Under the pieces are notes generated by a model. The model saw only the letters and a list, made by a program, of their open reading frames with translations, was not told the DNA's origin and ran no database searches. The position numbers were made by a program, and so were the translations under genes. A DNA stretch of 64,000 nucleotides. It comes from Archangium sp. GTDB taxonomy: Bacteria; Myxococcota; Myxococcia; Myxococcales; Myxococcaceae. The stretch is from assembly GCA_030695565.1 (NCBI GenBank), contig JAUYRZ010000064.1, forward strand, positions 1 to 64,000, in the 5' to 3' direction. Numbering within the stretch: position 1 is the first letter of the stretch; each line of letters starts with the position of its first letter. Shown one piece after another: positions 17,326-26,500 of the stretch.

Positions 17326-18398
17326 CACGTGCCGAGCTGCTTCTGCAGGGCGCACTGGCTCACGGAGGCCGGCAACATCAGCCGAACCCCGGGCTCCAAT
17401 TCGAGCCACTCCACGCCCAGCGCTGCTTCCACGTACTGATCGTCGCGGCCGATGATGGCGAAGGCGGTCTTCGCCTCGAGCACACCGACGTCGACGCGCT
17501 TCCCCTGGCTCTCGATGCTCACCGGCATCGACATCTCACAGGCCCGCCACTCCTGCTCGGGGGAGGCGACCGGGGGGAGCAGCTTCTTCTCCTCGGCCAG
17601 GGCCGCGCTGTCGCCGGGCGCCTGCAGGCCTTCCGCCGGGACCCAGCCCACCCACACCACCCCGTTGCGCGTGGGCACCACCAGCCGCGCTTCGTCTTTC
17701 TGGTGCGCGACCACGAAGCCGCGCAGGGGCAGCCGATGACTGATGAACTGCCCCACCGTGGGGCCGCCCGCCTGCGCCGAAGCCGACACGACCACGCGTT
17801 CAGGCACCCAGCGCTCCGGCGCAGCGTCAGAAAAGCCGCTCTGGGCCAGCTGGCGCCGGGCGAGATCTCCAGGTGGCTCGACCAGCGCGGAGAGGGAGAG
17901 CGACTCGCACGGAAGCTCGAGCGCGACCTGGTGCACCGGGTGAAACGCATCGAGCGATTCTGCAGCCGGCAGCACCAACGCGCGGCCGAGGTCAGCGTCG
18001 GCGACGCGCACGTGCCCCCCCTTGAGCAGCAGACCGGCGGCCCCCACCCGCACCGGCTCGTAGGCGCGGAAGACGGCGTCAGAGGTCACGTCGACATCGG
18101 CATCGAGCGTGAGGCCGGGGCCAGCCCACTCGCCTTGCAGGAGCACCACCGGGCCGGCCCGGCGAAGCACGGCAGAGATGCTGGACCCGCGCCAGAGTGC
18201 GCCCGCCCACCGCGCCCGCGCGCGGGCGAAGGGCTGGCCGGTGCCGCGCACCAGGAGCGGCCCGCGATCTTCCCACCGTGCATCACGCCACCAGCACAGC
18301 CCGACGGAGCGGAGCGAGAGGTTGGTCTTCCAGGCCTCGCGATGGGCCGGCGCGCACGAGGTCAACGCACAGAGCAGCAGCAGGCACCGTCGAATCAC
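17322..18398 (-). CDS. Lipoprotein of unknown function, coupled to the MFS gene
   Basis: 358 residues from a GTG at 18398, chosen because it gives a clean lipoprotein signal (RRCLLLLCALTSC, lipobox Cys near residue 13). The frame is open further upstream to 18674 but that part has no coding character. The body alternates short beta-type segments with SH3-like spacing (GVVWVGWVPAEGL, VVPTRNGVVWVGWV). No family is recognised. Its stop overlaps the start of the MFS exporter, so the two products may work together in envelope export. Confidence 0.75.
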   Translation of the reverse strand: MIRRCLLLLCALTSCAPAHREAWKTNLSLRSVGLCWWRDARWEDRGPLLVRGTGQPFARARARWAGALWRGSSISAVLRRAGPVVLLQGEWAGPGLTLDADVDVTSDAVFRAYEPVRVGAAGLLLKGGHVRVADADLGRALVLPAAESLDAFHPVHQVALELPCESLSLSALVEPPGDLARRQLAQSGFSDAAPERWVPERVVVSASAQAGGPTVGQFISHRLPLRGFVVAHQKDEARLVVPTRNGVVWVGWVPAEGLQAPGDSAALAEEKKLLPPVASPEQEWRACEMSMPVSIESQGKRVDVGVLEAKTAFAIIGRDDQYVEAALGVEWLELEPGVRLMLPASVSQCALQKQLGTW

Positions 18399-18645
18399 CC
18401 GCGAAGGAATAGCACACGAACACGGCACATCCCGAGCACCGGCTTCGCCGCAGTCGGGGTCGCGCGAGAAGGCCCACGCGAAACGTTTGCTGACCGCGCC
18501 TGCCGCGATCGTGTTGCTGGCGGGCCCGATGCCGAAGCTGATCTGGTCGTACTTCAGCGCGTCGACACCGGTGAACTTCACCGACTCGAGAGTCCTGGTG
18601 GAGTGAGGTCGACGACCAACGGCTCGTCGCGAGGAGCGCTGCGTC

Positions 18646-19209
18646 ATGAGGCTGGCCGTGACGGGCCCTCCCATTTCCTCTACAGCGTCACCCGTGCTCG
18701 ACCTCTCTCCTCAGCAGCGTGACGTCGTCGAGCTCCTGCTTCAAGCGCACATCGAAGCGCGCCAGGTGGTCTCCATGGCGGAGTCGCTCTCGGGTGGCAG
18801 CGCCACGTGTGGTGCGCAGGAGACCGCGACGACCATCGCGGATCACGTGGAGTGGATGCTCCCGCTCCACGGTGATGACGAAGACCAGTCGGTGGCGCCG
18901 CGGTTGATGGGACGTCACCGCGTGGTCGACGACGCGCTGGGAAAGATGAAGCTGCAGCACCTCTCGCTGGACGCACCGATGGCGCGGGTGCGCATGCTGT
19001 GCATGATTTTGTCGCGCGACATTTCGCGGTTGCACGCGCTGCGCTTCGAGCTGGGCGCGGCGGTGAAGGATCTCCGCGAGCGGCTGGCCGAACACCACGC
19101 GCTGGAAGAGTCGATCGTCTTCCCCGCGCTCAAGCGGCTGCTCTACGTGGACGAGCTCGAGTCGATCGGCATGGAGATGAGAGCGCGCCGGCTCGCTGCC
19201 GCGGCTTAG
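18646..19209 (+). CDS. Hemerythrin-like HHE-domain protein
   Basis: 187 residues, all-helical. Likely metal ligands are spread as in hemerythrin-type four-helix bundles: His in AHIEARQVV, HVEW and LPLHGDDEDQ, LHALRFELG, and the signature EHHALEESIVFPAL near the C-terminus (HHxxEE). Such proteins bind a di-iron centre and sense or store oxygen or NO in the cytoplasm. The annotated ATG gives a ~20-residue disordered leader; a later start is possible. It is convergent with the 150-aa gene, their stop codons overlapping by 4 bases. Confidence 0.7.
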   Translation: MRLAVTGPPISSTASPVLDLSPQQRDVVELLLQAHIEARQVVSMAESLSGGSATCGAQETATTIADHVEWMLPLHGDDEDQSVAPRLMGRHRVVDDALGKMKLQHLSLDAPMARVRMLCMILSRDISRLHALRFELGAAVKDLRERLAEHHALEESIVFPALKRLLYVDELESIGMEMRARRLAAAA

Positions 19210-19658
19210 TCCCCGAAGAGCCGGCGCAAGGCGGGCGCGTTGCGCGCTTCGTCGAGCAGCCGGCCCGAGACCAGCTTCTTCAAGACGTCGCGCTCGAGGG
19301 CCCAGACCTGGAGCATGTCTTCCCAGTCGCCCAGCACCACCAGCAGCTTCACGCGCGGCTCTTCACGGAAGAGATCGTTCAGGTTGTGCACGAGCGCTTC
19401 GACGTTCTCGAGCTCCCACTTCTCGACCAGCTCGCCCCAGCCGATCTCCATCACCAGCGGCGTCGAGGTGCGCACGTCGAGCACCTTGAAGGTGGTCACG
19501 CCCATCGCGAAGGTGAGCGCGCCGACGACTTCATCCGGAGTGGCCTGCAGCGAAATGCTCAGGCCGCCGACCAGCCGGCCCTGGTGACAACACTTGAGCA
19601 GGCTCTTCGGGAGCGGCCCGCGGCCCTGGGTCAGTCCCAGCTCACGTACCTGTTTCAT
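19206..19658 (-). CDS. Unknown 150-aa protein coupled to the ADA-SLOG-Nudix gene
   Basis: 150 residues, soluble, no signal. It begins after ATGA overlap with the stop of the three-domain enzyme, so the two are translated together. Visible features are a hydrophobic core alternating beta and helix (LVGGLSISLQATPDEVV, VTTFKVLDVRTSTPLVMEIG, VKLLVVLGDWEDMLQVWALE), an LGDWEDM motif and a C-terminal basic helix (NAPALRRLFGD). The pattern suggests a small alpha/beta domain. I do not recognise the family; given the tight linkage it may be a regulatory or substrate-supplying partner of the enzyme. Confidence 0.75.
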   Translation of the reverse strand: MKQVRELGLTQGRGPLPKSLLKCCHQGRLVGGLSISLQATPDEVVGALTFAMGVTTFKVLDVRTSTPLVMEIGWGELVEKWELENVEALVHNLNDLFREEPRVKLLVVLGDWEDMLQVWALERDVLKKLVSGRLLDEARNAPALRRLFGD

Positions 19659-22261
19659 CGGGACTCCAGCGCGAGGGCGAGCAGCTTCGCGTGATCGAAC
19701 GCGAGCCGGGGTGGCAACGCGTCGAGGGGGAACCAGCGGGCGTCGGAGGCATCATCGCCACCGGCCACCGCGCGGTGCTCGTTCAGGGTGACGCGGTAGA
19801 GCCAGGTGCGGCTCCAGGCAGCGGGGCTGTCTCGTTCATCGCGGCCGCCGCCTTCCACCTGCGCGACGAGCTGAACTCGGTCTCGCCACGCGCTCACGTC
19901 GAGGCCGGCTTCTTCATGGAGTTCACGGAGGGCGGTGTCGAGCGGTTGTTCAGCGTCGAACGTGAACGGTGAACCCCGAGCGGCATGGGTGTTCACGAAG
20001 CCGCCGGGGAGGGCCCACTGCCCTGGCTCCGCAGCCGCATCGTCATGCCGGCGAATCAGCAACACCTTCTCTCCCTCTCCCTGCGAAGCGGGGAGAGGGT
20101 CGGGGTGAGGGGCCACCGCGAACACCACCACATCCACCGTGGGGTTCACGCCGGGATGCCAGAACGGAGCAAACGCCGAGCGAAAGAACGCGCGATCATC
20201 CAAACGAAGCAACGCCTCGCGAGCAGAGTGAAATGCTCGACTCGGAACCTGCGCCGCATGCCGCCCACTCGCGCCATCCACGCCTCCGAGCGCCAGGTAC
20301 CTCAGCCTCAGATTCGCAGCCGCACGCAGCTCGTCGTGCACCACGTTGCCGCCACCGAAGAACAAGCACAACGCGTCGAGTTCCTTCATCAAGCCGTAGA
20401 GCTTCGGAGCCTTCTCGTGCGGCGTGGCCGCGAGAAGAATCGCCTCCGTCGGGCCGGGGCCGAGATCAACAGGGTCGGTCGCTTCGACGATGGTGGCGAG
20501 CACGCGGCGTTTGTGGAGCAGCGCGAGGCGGTGCACTTCGCCTTCGACGCCGGCGGAGGTGCCCCCGGTGATGAGCAGGGTGTCTTCGGGAAGTGAAGGG
20601 ATCAGCTCTTCGAGGACGTTGATGATCTTCGTTCGGCTTTCGGCGGAAGAACTGGCCCAGGCTTGTTTCCAGGCTCCGGCGATACAAAGGCCCCTCACCC
20701 CGACCCTCTCCCCGCTTCGCAGGGAGAGGGAGACGATGTTCAGCTGCTCGAGCCTCGCGAGCAGTTGAGTGCTTCGACTGGCGCGCGCCTTCTCGTTTCT
20801 CGCGGCCACTTGTGGCGTGTACGCGCGGGGCGGCGGCGCTGGCGGCACGGTGAACGTGGCCGGCTTCGCTGAGGTCACTTCGAGATCCCTCGCGAGGTAC
20901 GCACGCTCGGTTTCCCACAGCGTTCGGAGGTGCGCGTCGCTCAGCCCCGCAAGCCGCGCTGCTCGCAGCTCATCACCCGGCGTGGTCCCGTACAGCCCCG
21001 GTCCATCCGTCCCCAACACACACCGCACACCCGCCTCGAGCAACTGCACCAGCGGTACTTCATTCGTCGAGTGAAGGTTGTTGAGCGTGAAGTTCGAGGT
21101 CAGGTTCACCTCGACGTACGCACCCGACGCCCTCAACAAAGCGACCGCCTCATCACTCCCATACAGCGCGTGCCCGATGCGCAGCGTGACGTCGCAGCCC
21201 GCCACCGCCTCGCACGCCAGCCGTACGTTCTCCGGAAACGCCGGGTTCTCCCCCGCATGCACGCGGATGACGAAACCGGGCCGATGCGCACCCGCCCACT
21301 TCGCCACGCGCGTGATTCGCTCCTGAAAGGCGCGCGTCGAGTTGGTCTCGTGGCCCATCCAATCCACGCCCACCAGGTCTCGGCAGCCGCCCAGCGTCTC
21401 CAGCCGGGAGAGCAGATCGTCATCCCACTCCGGATCATTGTGCCGGGAGATCGCGGTGAGAAATCGCAGGGTGAGCCCGTGCTTCGCTTTCGCGCGCGCC
21501 GCACCTTCGATGGCCGCCTCCAGCCAATCGCTCCGGTACAGATCGCCGATGGACAGCTCCACGTGCCGCACGCCCATCGCCGCGTAGTCGGAGGCCACCG
21601 CATCGAGCAGCGAGGGGAACAGCTTCAGCGACTTGGTGAACGGCCCGCGGAGCCGGTACGCGCGCTCCATGTCGCGGAAGGTGCTCTGGCGATCCGCAGG
21701 CAAACAGAGCGCAGCGCGAAGCTTCTGCAGGTGCGCGGGTTCGAGCGAAGAGAGCGGCACCTCGCCGCTCAGCCCGCGAAGGCCTGCGTCTTCCAACAAC
21801 GCCGCGTCGAGACCGAGCCCGTGCGCGAGGCCCGTGTCGATCAACGTCTCCCCGCGTGGGCAACCCGCGAAGTGCGTGTGCAGATCAGTCAGCGGTGAAT
21901 CGTCGCGCCCGGAGTGCGCCCGCGGATGGGGAAACCCGGTCTCGGCCAGGTAGCGGAGCTCGAAGGGACACAACGGGGTGAGGGTGGTGAGCGTCTGGCC
22001 GTTCCACCGCGCGAGCTCGGTCTCTCCCAGCTTGAACGTGCCCGTGCCGCGAAACACACCCGAGGCATCGCCGTGAACGCCCTCGAGGGTCACGTGCTCA
22101 CGCAGCCGGGTGAGCGTTCGCGGCGGAACATCGAGCTCGGCCGACGAGCCCAGCGAGAGCCCCTTCGGGTTCGCGTTCCAGCGCAGGGTGCCCTCGCGAT
22201 CGATTGGCCAACTCACGGGCGCGAACGAAACACGAAGGGCGGCACGGAAGAAGTTCCGCAC
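19655..22261 (-). CDS. Three-domain enzyme: adenosine-deaminase-like, SLOG-like and Nudix hydrolase
   Basis: 868 residues. An unknown N-terminal region (1-120) is followed by an adenosine-deaminase-type amidohydrolase (~124-465) with HTHFAG, RVHAGENP (catalytic Glu), RIGHALYG, NLTSN and GTDGPG, so the zinc and base-binding residues look intact. Residues ~525-680 form a Rossmann-like domain of SLOG/LOG type (TLLITGGTSAGVEGEVHRLA and LFFGGGNVVHDEL). Residues ~705-868 are a Nudix hydrolase (LLIRRHDDAAAEPGQWALPG then RELHEEAGLD). Such a set would act on nucleotides or nucleotide-derived signals: deaminate, bind and hydrolyse. The linker (510-525) and part of the Nudix first hairpin (716-731) are translated dispersed repeats. 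The substrate is inferred only. Confidence 0.85.
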   Translation of the reverse strand: MRNFFRAALRVSFAPVSWPIDREGTLRWNANPKGLSLGSSAELDVPPRTLTRLREHVTLEGVHGDASGVFRGTGTFKLGETELARWNGQTLTTLTPLCPFELRYLAETGFPHPRAHSGRDDSPLTDLHTHFAGCPRGETLIDTGLAHGLGLDAALLEDAGLRGLSGEVPLSSLEPAHLQKLRAALCLPADRQSTFRDMERAYRLRGPFTKSLKLFPSLLDAVASDYAAMGVRHVELSIGDLYRSDWLEAAIEGAARAKAKHGLTLRFLTAISRHNDPEWDDDLLSRLETLGGCRDLVGVDWMGHETNSTRAFQERITRVAKWAGAHRPGFVIRVHAGENPAFPENVRLACEAVAGCDVTLRIGHALYGSDEAVALLRASGAYVEVNLTSNFTLNNLHSTNEVPLVQLLEAGVRCVLGTDGPGLYGTTPGDELRAARLAGLSDAHLRTLWETERAYLARDLEVTSAKPATFTVPPAPPPRAYTPQVAARNEKARASRSTQLLARLEQLNIVSLSLRSGERVGVRGLCIAGAWKQAWASSSAESRTKIINVLEELIPSLPEDTLLITGGTSAGVEGEVHRLALLHKRRVLATIVEATDPVDLGPGPTEAILLAATPHEKAPKLYGLMKELDALCLFFGGGNVVHDELRAAANLRLRYLALGGVDGASGRHAAQVPSRAFHSAREALLRLDDRAFFRSAFAPFWHPGVNPTVDVVVFAVAPHPDPLPASQGEGEKVLLIRRHDDAAAEPGQWALPGGFVNTHAARGSPFTFDAEQPLDTALRELHEEAGLDVSAWRDRVQLVAQVEGGGRDERDSPAAWSRTWLYRVTLNEHRAVAGGDDASDARWFPLDALPPRLAFDHAKLLALALESR
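20070..20114. repeat. Dispersed palindromic repeat, in-frame inside the Nudix domain
   Basis: A 45-bp copy identical, in inverted orientation, to the one at 20689-20733. Read on the minus strand it encodes VAPHPDPLPASQGEGE, placed between Nudix strands 1 (VDVVVFAV) and 2 (KVLLIRR). The PHPDPLP-type peptide is familiar to me as the translation of this kind of repeat in other GC-rich genomes. Confidence 0.85.
20689..20733. repeat. Dispersed palindromic repeat, in-frame between ADA and SLOG domains
   Basis: A 45-bp perfect inverted copy of 20070-20114. Read on the minus strand it encodes VSLSLRSGERVGVRGL, placed just before the first strand of the SLOG-like domain (LCIAG). The internal palindrome is CCCTCTCC...GGGAGAGGG. 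Confidence 0.85.
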
Positions 22262-22292
22262 CGCCCCGGGGTGTTTCAGGAGATCGATGAAC

Positions 22293-23339
22293 TTACTGGC
22301 AGACGTTGCCGGCGCTGCAGCGACCGCCGCTGCCGCACGTCGAACCCTGCGAGAAGCAGGTGGGGATGAAGCCGATCACCGCGTCGACGTCGCAGCACTC
22401 GGTCGGCATGCAGGGCGTGCCGATGAGGCTGCAGAGGCTGGGGAAGCCGCCATCGAAGCCGGGCAACCCGCCGCCGCCACCGCCGGTGCCGCCGCCGCCC
22501 ACGCAGGCCCCCGCGTCCGCCGCGTCGCAGGTCGCGCCGCCGAGGCAGGTGGTGCAGGCCGCGCCGAACGCGCCCTGGCCGCACTGCGCCTGGGTGTAGT
22601 TCGCAGGGAGCAGGCAGTTGTTGCCGTCACAGCAGCCCTGACAGGTGGTGGCGTTGCAGGTGGTGCCGCCGAAGCAGGTGCCGCCCTGGCAGGTCTGACC
22701 GGCCGCGCTGTCGCAGGTCTGGCAGAAGCCGCCCATCTTGCCGCACTGGGTGTTCATCATGCCGCCCTGGCAGGTGCCGGTGTTGATGTCGATGCAGCCG
22801 GTGCAGGGGGCGCACGCGCCGCTGACGCAGGTGTTGCCCATCATGCAGCTCGAGCACGCCGCGCCGCCGGCGCCGCAGCGGGAAGGCGTGGTGTTGGTGA
22901 TGCAGACGCCCGCGGCGGTGCAGCAACCATTCGCGCAGCTGGTCGCGTTGCACGAGCCGCCGTCCATGCCGCTGCCGCCGCCCGTGCCGCCGCCGGTGCC
23001 GCCACCCGTGGTGCCACCATCACCGCCGTTGCCTCCGCCCGTCGCGCCGCCGCCACCACCCGTGGTGCCGCCGGTGCACGCGCCGCCGAACTCAGCGTTC
23101 ACGTCGAGCTTCGCGCACGCCTGGCCGCCCGCACACACCGCGCAGGTCGCACCGCGCGCGCCGCAGGCCTCCGACGAGGTGCCCTTGAAACACTGCGCCG
23201 TGTCGTCGCAGCAGCCGTCACAGTTGGCCGCGTTGCAGCGAACGATGGGCGGCTGCTTGCCGCACGAAGAAGGAAGAACCGCAAAGACGAAGCCAATCGT
23301 GGCCCCGAGGACCAGCGCCTGGGTGGTGTTCGAACGCAT
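22293..23339 (-). CDS. Cys-rich modular lipoprotein or surface protein
   Basis: 348 residues with an N-terminal hydrophobic segment and possible lipobox (FAVLPSSC). Four or more Cys-rich modules of ~35-45 residues follow, each with the pattern C-N-A-T-x-C-x2-C-C...C...C-G...C-x2-C, and a Gly/Thr-rich linker (~91-124) separates the first module from the rest. Such disulfide-rich modules are typical of exported myxobacterial surface proteins. It is divergent from the ASH/vWA lipoprotein, sharing a 246-bp promoter region with a 17-bp palindrome. The function is unknown. The plus-strand frame that runs across it is an artefact. Confidence 0.85.
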   Translation of the reverse strand: MRSNTTQALVLGATIGFVFAVLPSSCGKQPPIVRCNAANCDGCCDDTAQCFKGTSSEACGARGATCAVCAGGQACAKLDVNAEFGGACTGGTTGGGGGATGGGNGGDGGTTGGGTGGGTGGGSGMDGGSCNATSCANGCCTAAGVCITNTTPSRCGAGGAACSSCMMGNTCVSGACAPCTGCIDINTGTCQGGMMNTQCGKMGGFCQTCDSAAGQTCQGGTCFGGTTCNATTCQGCCDGNNCLLPANYTQAQCGQGAFGAACTTCLGGATCDAADAGACVGGGGTGGGGGGLPGFDGGFPSLCSLIGTPCMPTECCDVDAVIGFIPTCFSQGSTCGSGGRCSAGNVCQ

Positions 23340-23437
23340 GTTGTTTTCTCCCTGAGGGGCCGGCTCAGTCCCCGAAGCCTACAGGCGGCAGCCTCTACAC
23401 ATTGCGCGGAGACCTCACAAGTGGATCACCCCTCGTG

Positions 23438-23454
23438 TTCTCAATGGTTGAGAA
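23438..23454. promoter_or_regulatory. 17-bp palindrome in a divergent promoter region
   Basis: TTCTCAATGGTTGAGAA, a perfect 7-3-7 inverted repeat about 100 bases from the minus-strand start (23339) and 131 bases from the plus-strand start (23586). The position and symmetry suggest an operator for a dimeric regulator of both surface-protein genes. A weak promoter-like pair (TTGATC ... TAGAGG, from 23523) lies closer to the plus-strand gene. Confidence 0.4.
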
Positions 23455-23585
23455 ATTGCGTGGTGTGCGGACCGGTGCGTCAGCTCATCACGCTGCGTCA
23501 TCGGCTCGCACATGTCGGGGGGTTGATCTCCTCTGCACACAGCATAGAGGATGCGCCGCGCTTCACCCTTCCCCGGAGTTCCCAC

Positions 23586-26500
23586 ATGCCTCACTCGTTC
23601 TTCGCGCGCAGCGCGCTGGTGCTGTCCACCTTCGTGCTCGCCGTTTCTGGTTGCCGTTGCGATGGCCAGAACATCGGCCGCACCAACGGCGAGATCGTCG
23701 TCATCTGGCGCAATGCCGCCGGCGAGCGCGTCACCAACCGCGACGCGACCTACGACTTCGGCCTCGCGCTGGTCGGTGAGCGCAAGAGCCAGACGATGAC
23801 GCTGCGGAACACCGGCGCCAACAGGCTCACCTTGCGTACGCTCGAGCTGAGCGAGGGCGACGAGGTGAGCTTCGGCCCGCCCCCCGGCCAGGTCACCAGC
23901 GACACGAGCACCTTTCAGTCGCAGTTCGCGGCCATCGAGCTGCAGCCCAACGAGCAGACCGAGCTCGAGGTGAGCTTCACCCCGCGCGGCCTCAAGGGGA
24001 ACTACCTCTCGAAGTTGCTGCTGACCACCGAAGGTACGCGCCTCGAAGACTCCACCGCGGTCATCACCCTCATCGGCCAGGGTGAGAAGGGCGCGTGCGA
24101 TCTCCCCACCATCATCGACTTCGGCAAGACGCCCATCGGCGAGACGCTGCCTTTCTCCGTGCCTTTCCAGAACCCCACCAGCCTGCCGGCGTTCGGCACT
24201 GCGGGCGCCATCGTCGGGCCTGACGCGGCGAACTTCGGCTACGCGGTGAACACGCCCGTGGGCCAGGTGCCCGTCGCTCCGCGCTCGAGCACCGACGTGG
24301 TGCTCACCTTCACGCCCACCGAGCTGCGCCAGTACGAGGCCACCGTGACGCTGACCGGCGCCGGCGAGTGCCCCGTCACCACCGTCATCCTGCGCGGTGA
24401 AGGCAGCAACGAGACGCTCACCTGGAGCCCCACCTCGCTCAACTACGGCTTCGTGAACCCGGGCTCGGAGACCATCAAAGAGGTCATCTTCGTGAACCCG
24501 GCCTCGGTGCCCATCGTCTTGACCGCGGTCACCTCGACGAACTCGGCTGACTTTTATCACGCAGTGCCCGCCGGCACGGACGCCACCAGGCTGAGCATTC
24601 CCGGCAACAGCGTGCCCTTCCCCATGCGCATCGCGTGCAACCCGTCGCTGCTGGGCGGTCGCACCGGCACCCTCACCTTCCAGACCGGCCTCACCCAGAC
24701 GCCGGGTGGCACCATCATGCTGGCCTGCACCGGCGGTGGTCCCCGCATTCGCGTCGCGCCCCGCCCCACCCTGTCGTTCGGCCGCGTGGGTTTCTTCCCC
24801 GGCAACTCGACCTTCTCGGTCACGCGCAAGGTGAACGTGCAGAACGTGGGCAGCCGCCCGCCGATGCCCGACCCCCTGTCGAACCTCTATCTGGGTGAAG
24901 TGGCCAGCGATGGCACGCCTGGCCAGCTGCCGCTGTTCGACCTCACGCCCGGCGCGGGCACGGCCGCCGACGAGTTCGAGGTTTCGCTCGGTTCTCCCTA
25001 CAACCCCGCGGTGGGCCTGCAGGCGATCGCCGGTTCGAACTTCGTCGACTTCACCGTCAAGCTGCGCCCGCAGTCGATCGGCATGAAGACCGCCACCTTC
25101 GTGCTGCACAGCAACGACGGCAGCGAGCCGAACATCACGGTGAACCTCACCGCCGACGTGCAGCAGCTGCCGCCCTGCACCTTCATCACCTCGCCTGCGA
25201 TGGCGAACTACGGCCTGGTGACGCCGGGCACCACGAAGGATCTGCCCATCACCATCACCAACACCTCGGTGACCGCGGGCGAGACCTGCTACCTCTCGGG
25301 CATCGAGCTGGGCGCGGGCAGCGACCTCGCCTTCTCCATCGTCGGCGGCAACATCGTCGAGAAGGAGCTCCAGCCTCAGGAGTCGTTCCAGGTGGTGGTG
25401 CGCGCGGCGCCTTCAGGCCCGACGCCCACGATGCTGCAGACCCTCACCGGTCAGCTCGTCTTCAACTCCACCTCGTCGGCGCGCCCGCAGGCTGCGATTC
25501 CCCTGCGCGCTTCGGTGGGCCCGGCCTGCCTCACGGTCACCCCTGACCCGATGGACTTCGGCACCGTGCGCGTCAGCTGCAGCTCGGCCTCGCGCAACTT
25601 CAACATCTACAACACGTGCTCAGCGCCGGTGACCATCAACGGTTTCACGATGCAGGCCGCGGGTGGCCAGCCCCCCGGTGGGCCGAACTGCCAGGGCAAC
25701 ATGCCCTGCCCCGAGTTCCGCCTCACCTCGAGCCCCATGATTCCCGGCGGTGGTCTCGTCATCAACCCGGGCGGCACCGCGCCGGTCACCTTCCAGGCCG
25801 CGTACCGCCCCATCGACGTGGGCAGCGACTCGGGCGCCGTGGCGATCGACGCGATTCAGAACGGTCAGAGCATCACGTACCTGGTGGGTCTGCAGGGCCG
25901 CGGTGACACCACCGGCATCCAGGTCGACACGTACACGCAGGACCTTCAGCCCAAGGCCGACATCCTGCTGGTGGTCGATGACTCGTGCTCCATGGCCGAC
26001 AAGCAGGCGGCGCTGGCGGCGAACTTCAACTCGTTCATCCAGTACGCCGTCGCGGCGAACGTCGACTACCAGGTCGGCGTCACCACCACGACCGAGGCGC
26101 AGATGGAGTGTGTGCCGGGCCTCGGCTGCTTCGCGAACATGTCGAAGGGTTGGGGCGGCAAGCTGGTCGTCGACGGCCCCACCGGCCTCAAGTTCGTCAA
26201 GCCCACCACGCCGGCGGTCAGCCAGGTCTTCTCGCGCCTGGTGAACGTGGGCACCAACGGCGGCGGCACCGAGGTTGCGCTCACCACGGCGGTGATGGCG
26301 CTGACGCCCCCGGTCATCTCGGCGGAGAACGCCGGCTTCGTGCGCCCTGACGCCAACCTCGCGGTGGTGATCATCTCCGACGCGAGCGACCAGTCGACGC
26401 AGCCGGTGACGTATTACCAGGACCTGCTGGTCAACGTGAAAGGCTTCCAGCGCCTCTCGTACTTCACCTTCAGCGCCATCACGCCGCGCCAGTCTGCGAC

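Noticed and set aside
18399-18645. Open minus-strand frame continuing upstream of the lipoprotein gene to 18674
   Set aside because: No ribosome site or domain, and the lipoprotein signal begins at 18398; I see no other gene in this 247-base gap.
22110-23585. Long 5' extension of the ASH/vWA lipoprotein frame
   Set aside because: Antisense to the Cys-rich protein gene; the lipoprotein signal and ribosome site place the start at 23586.
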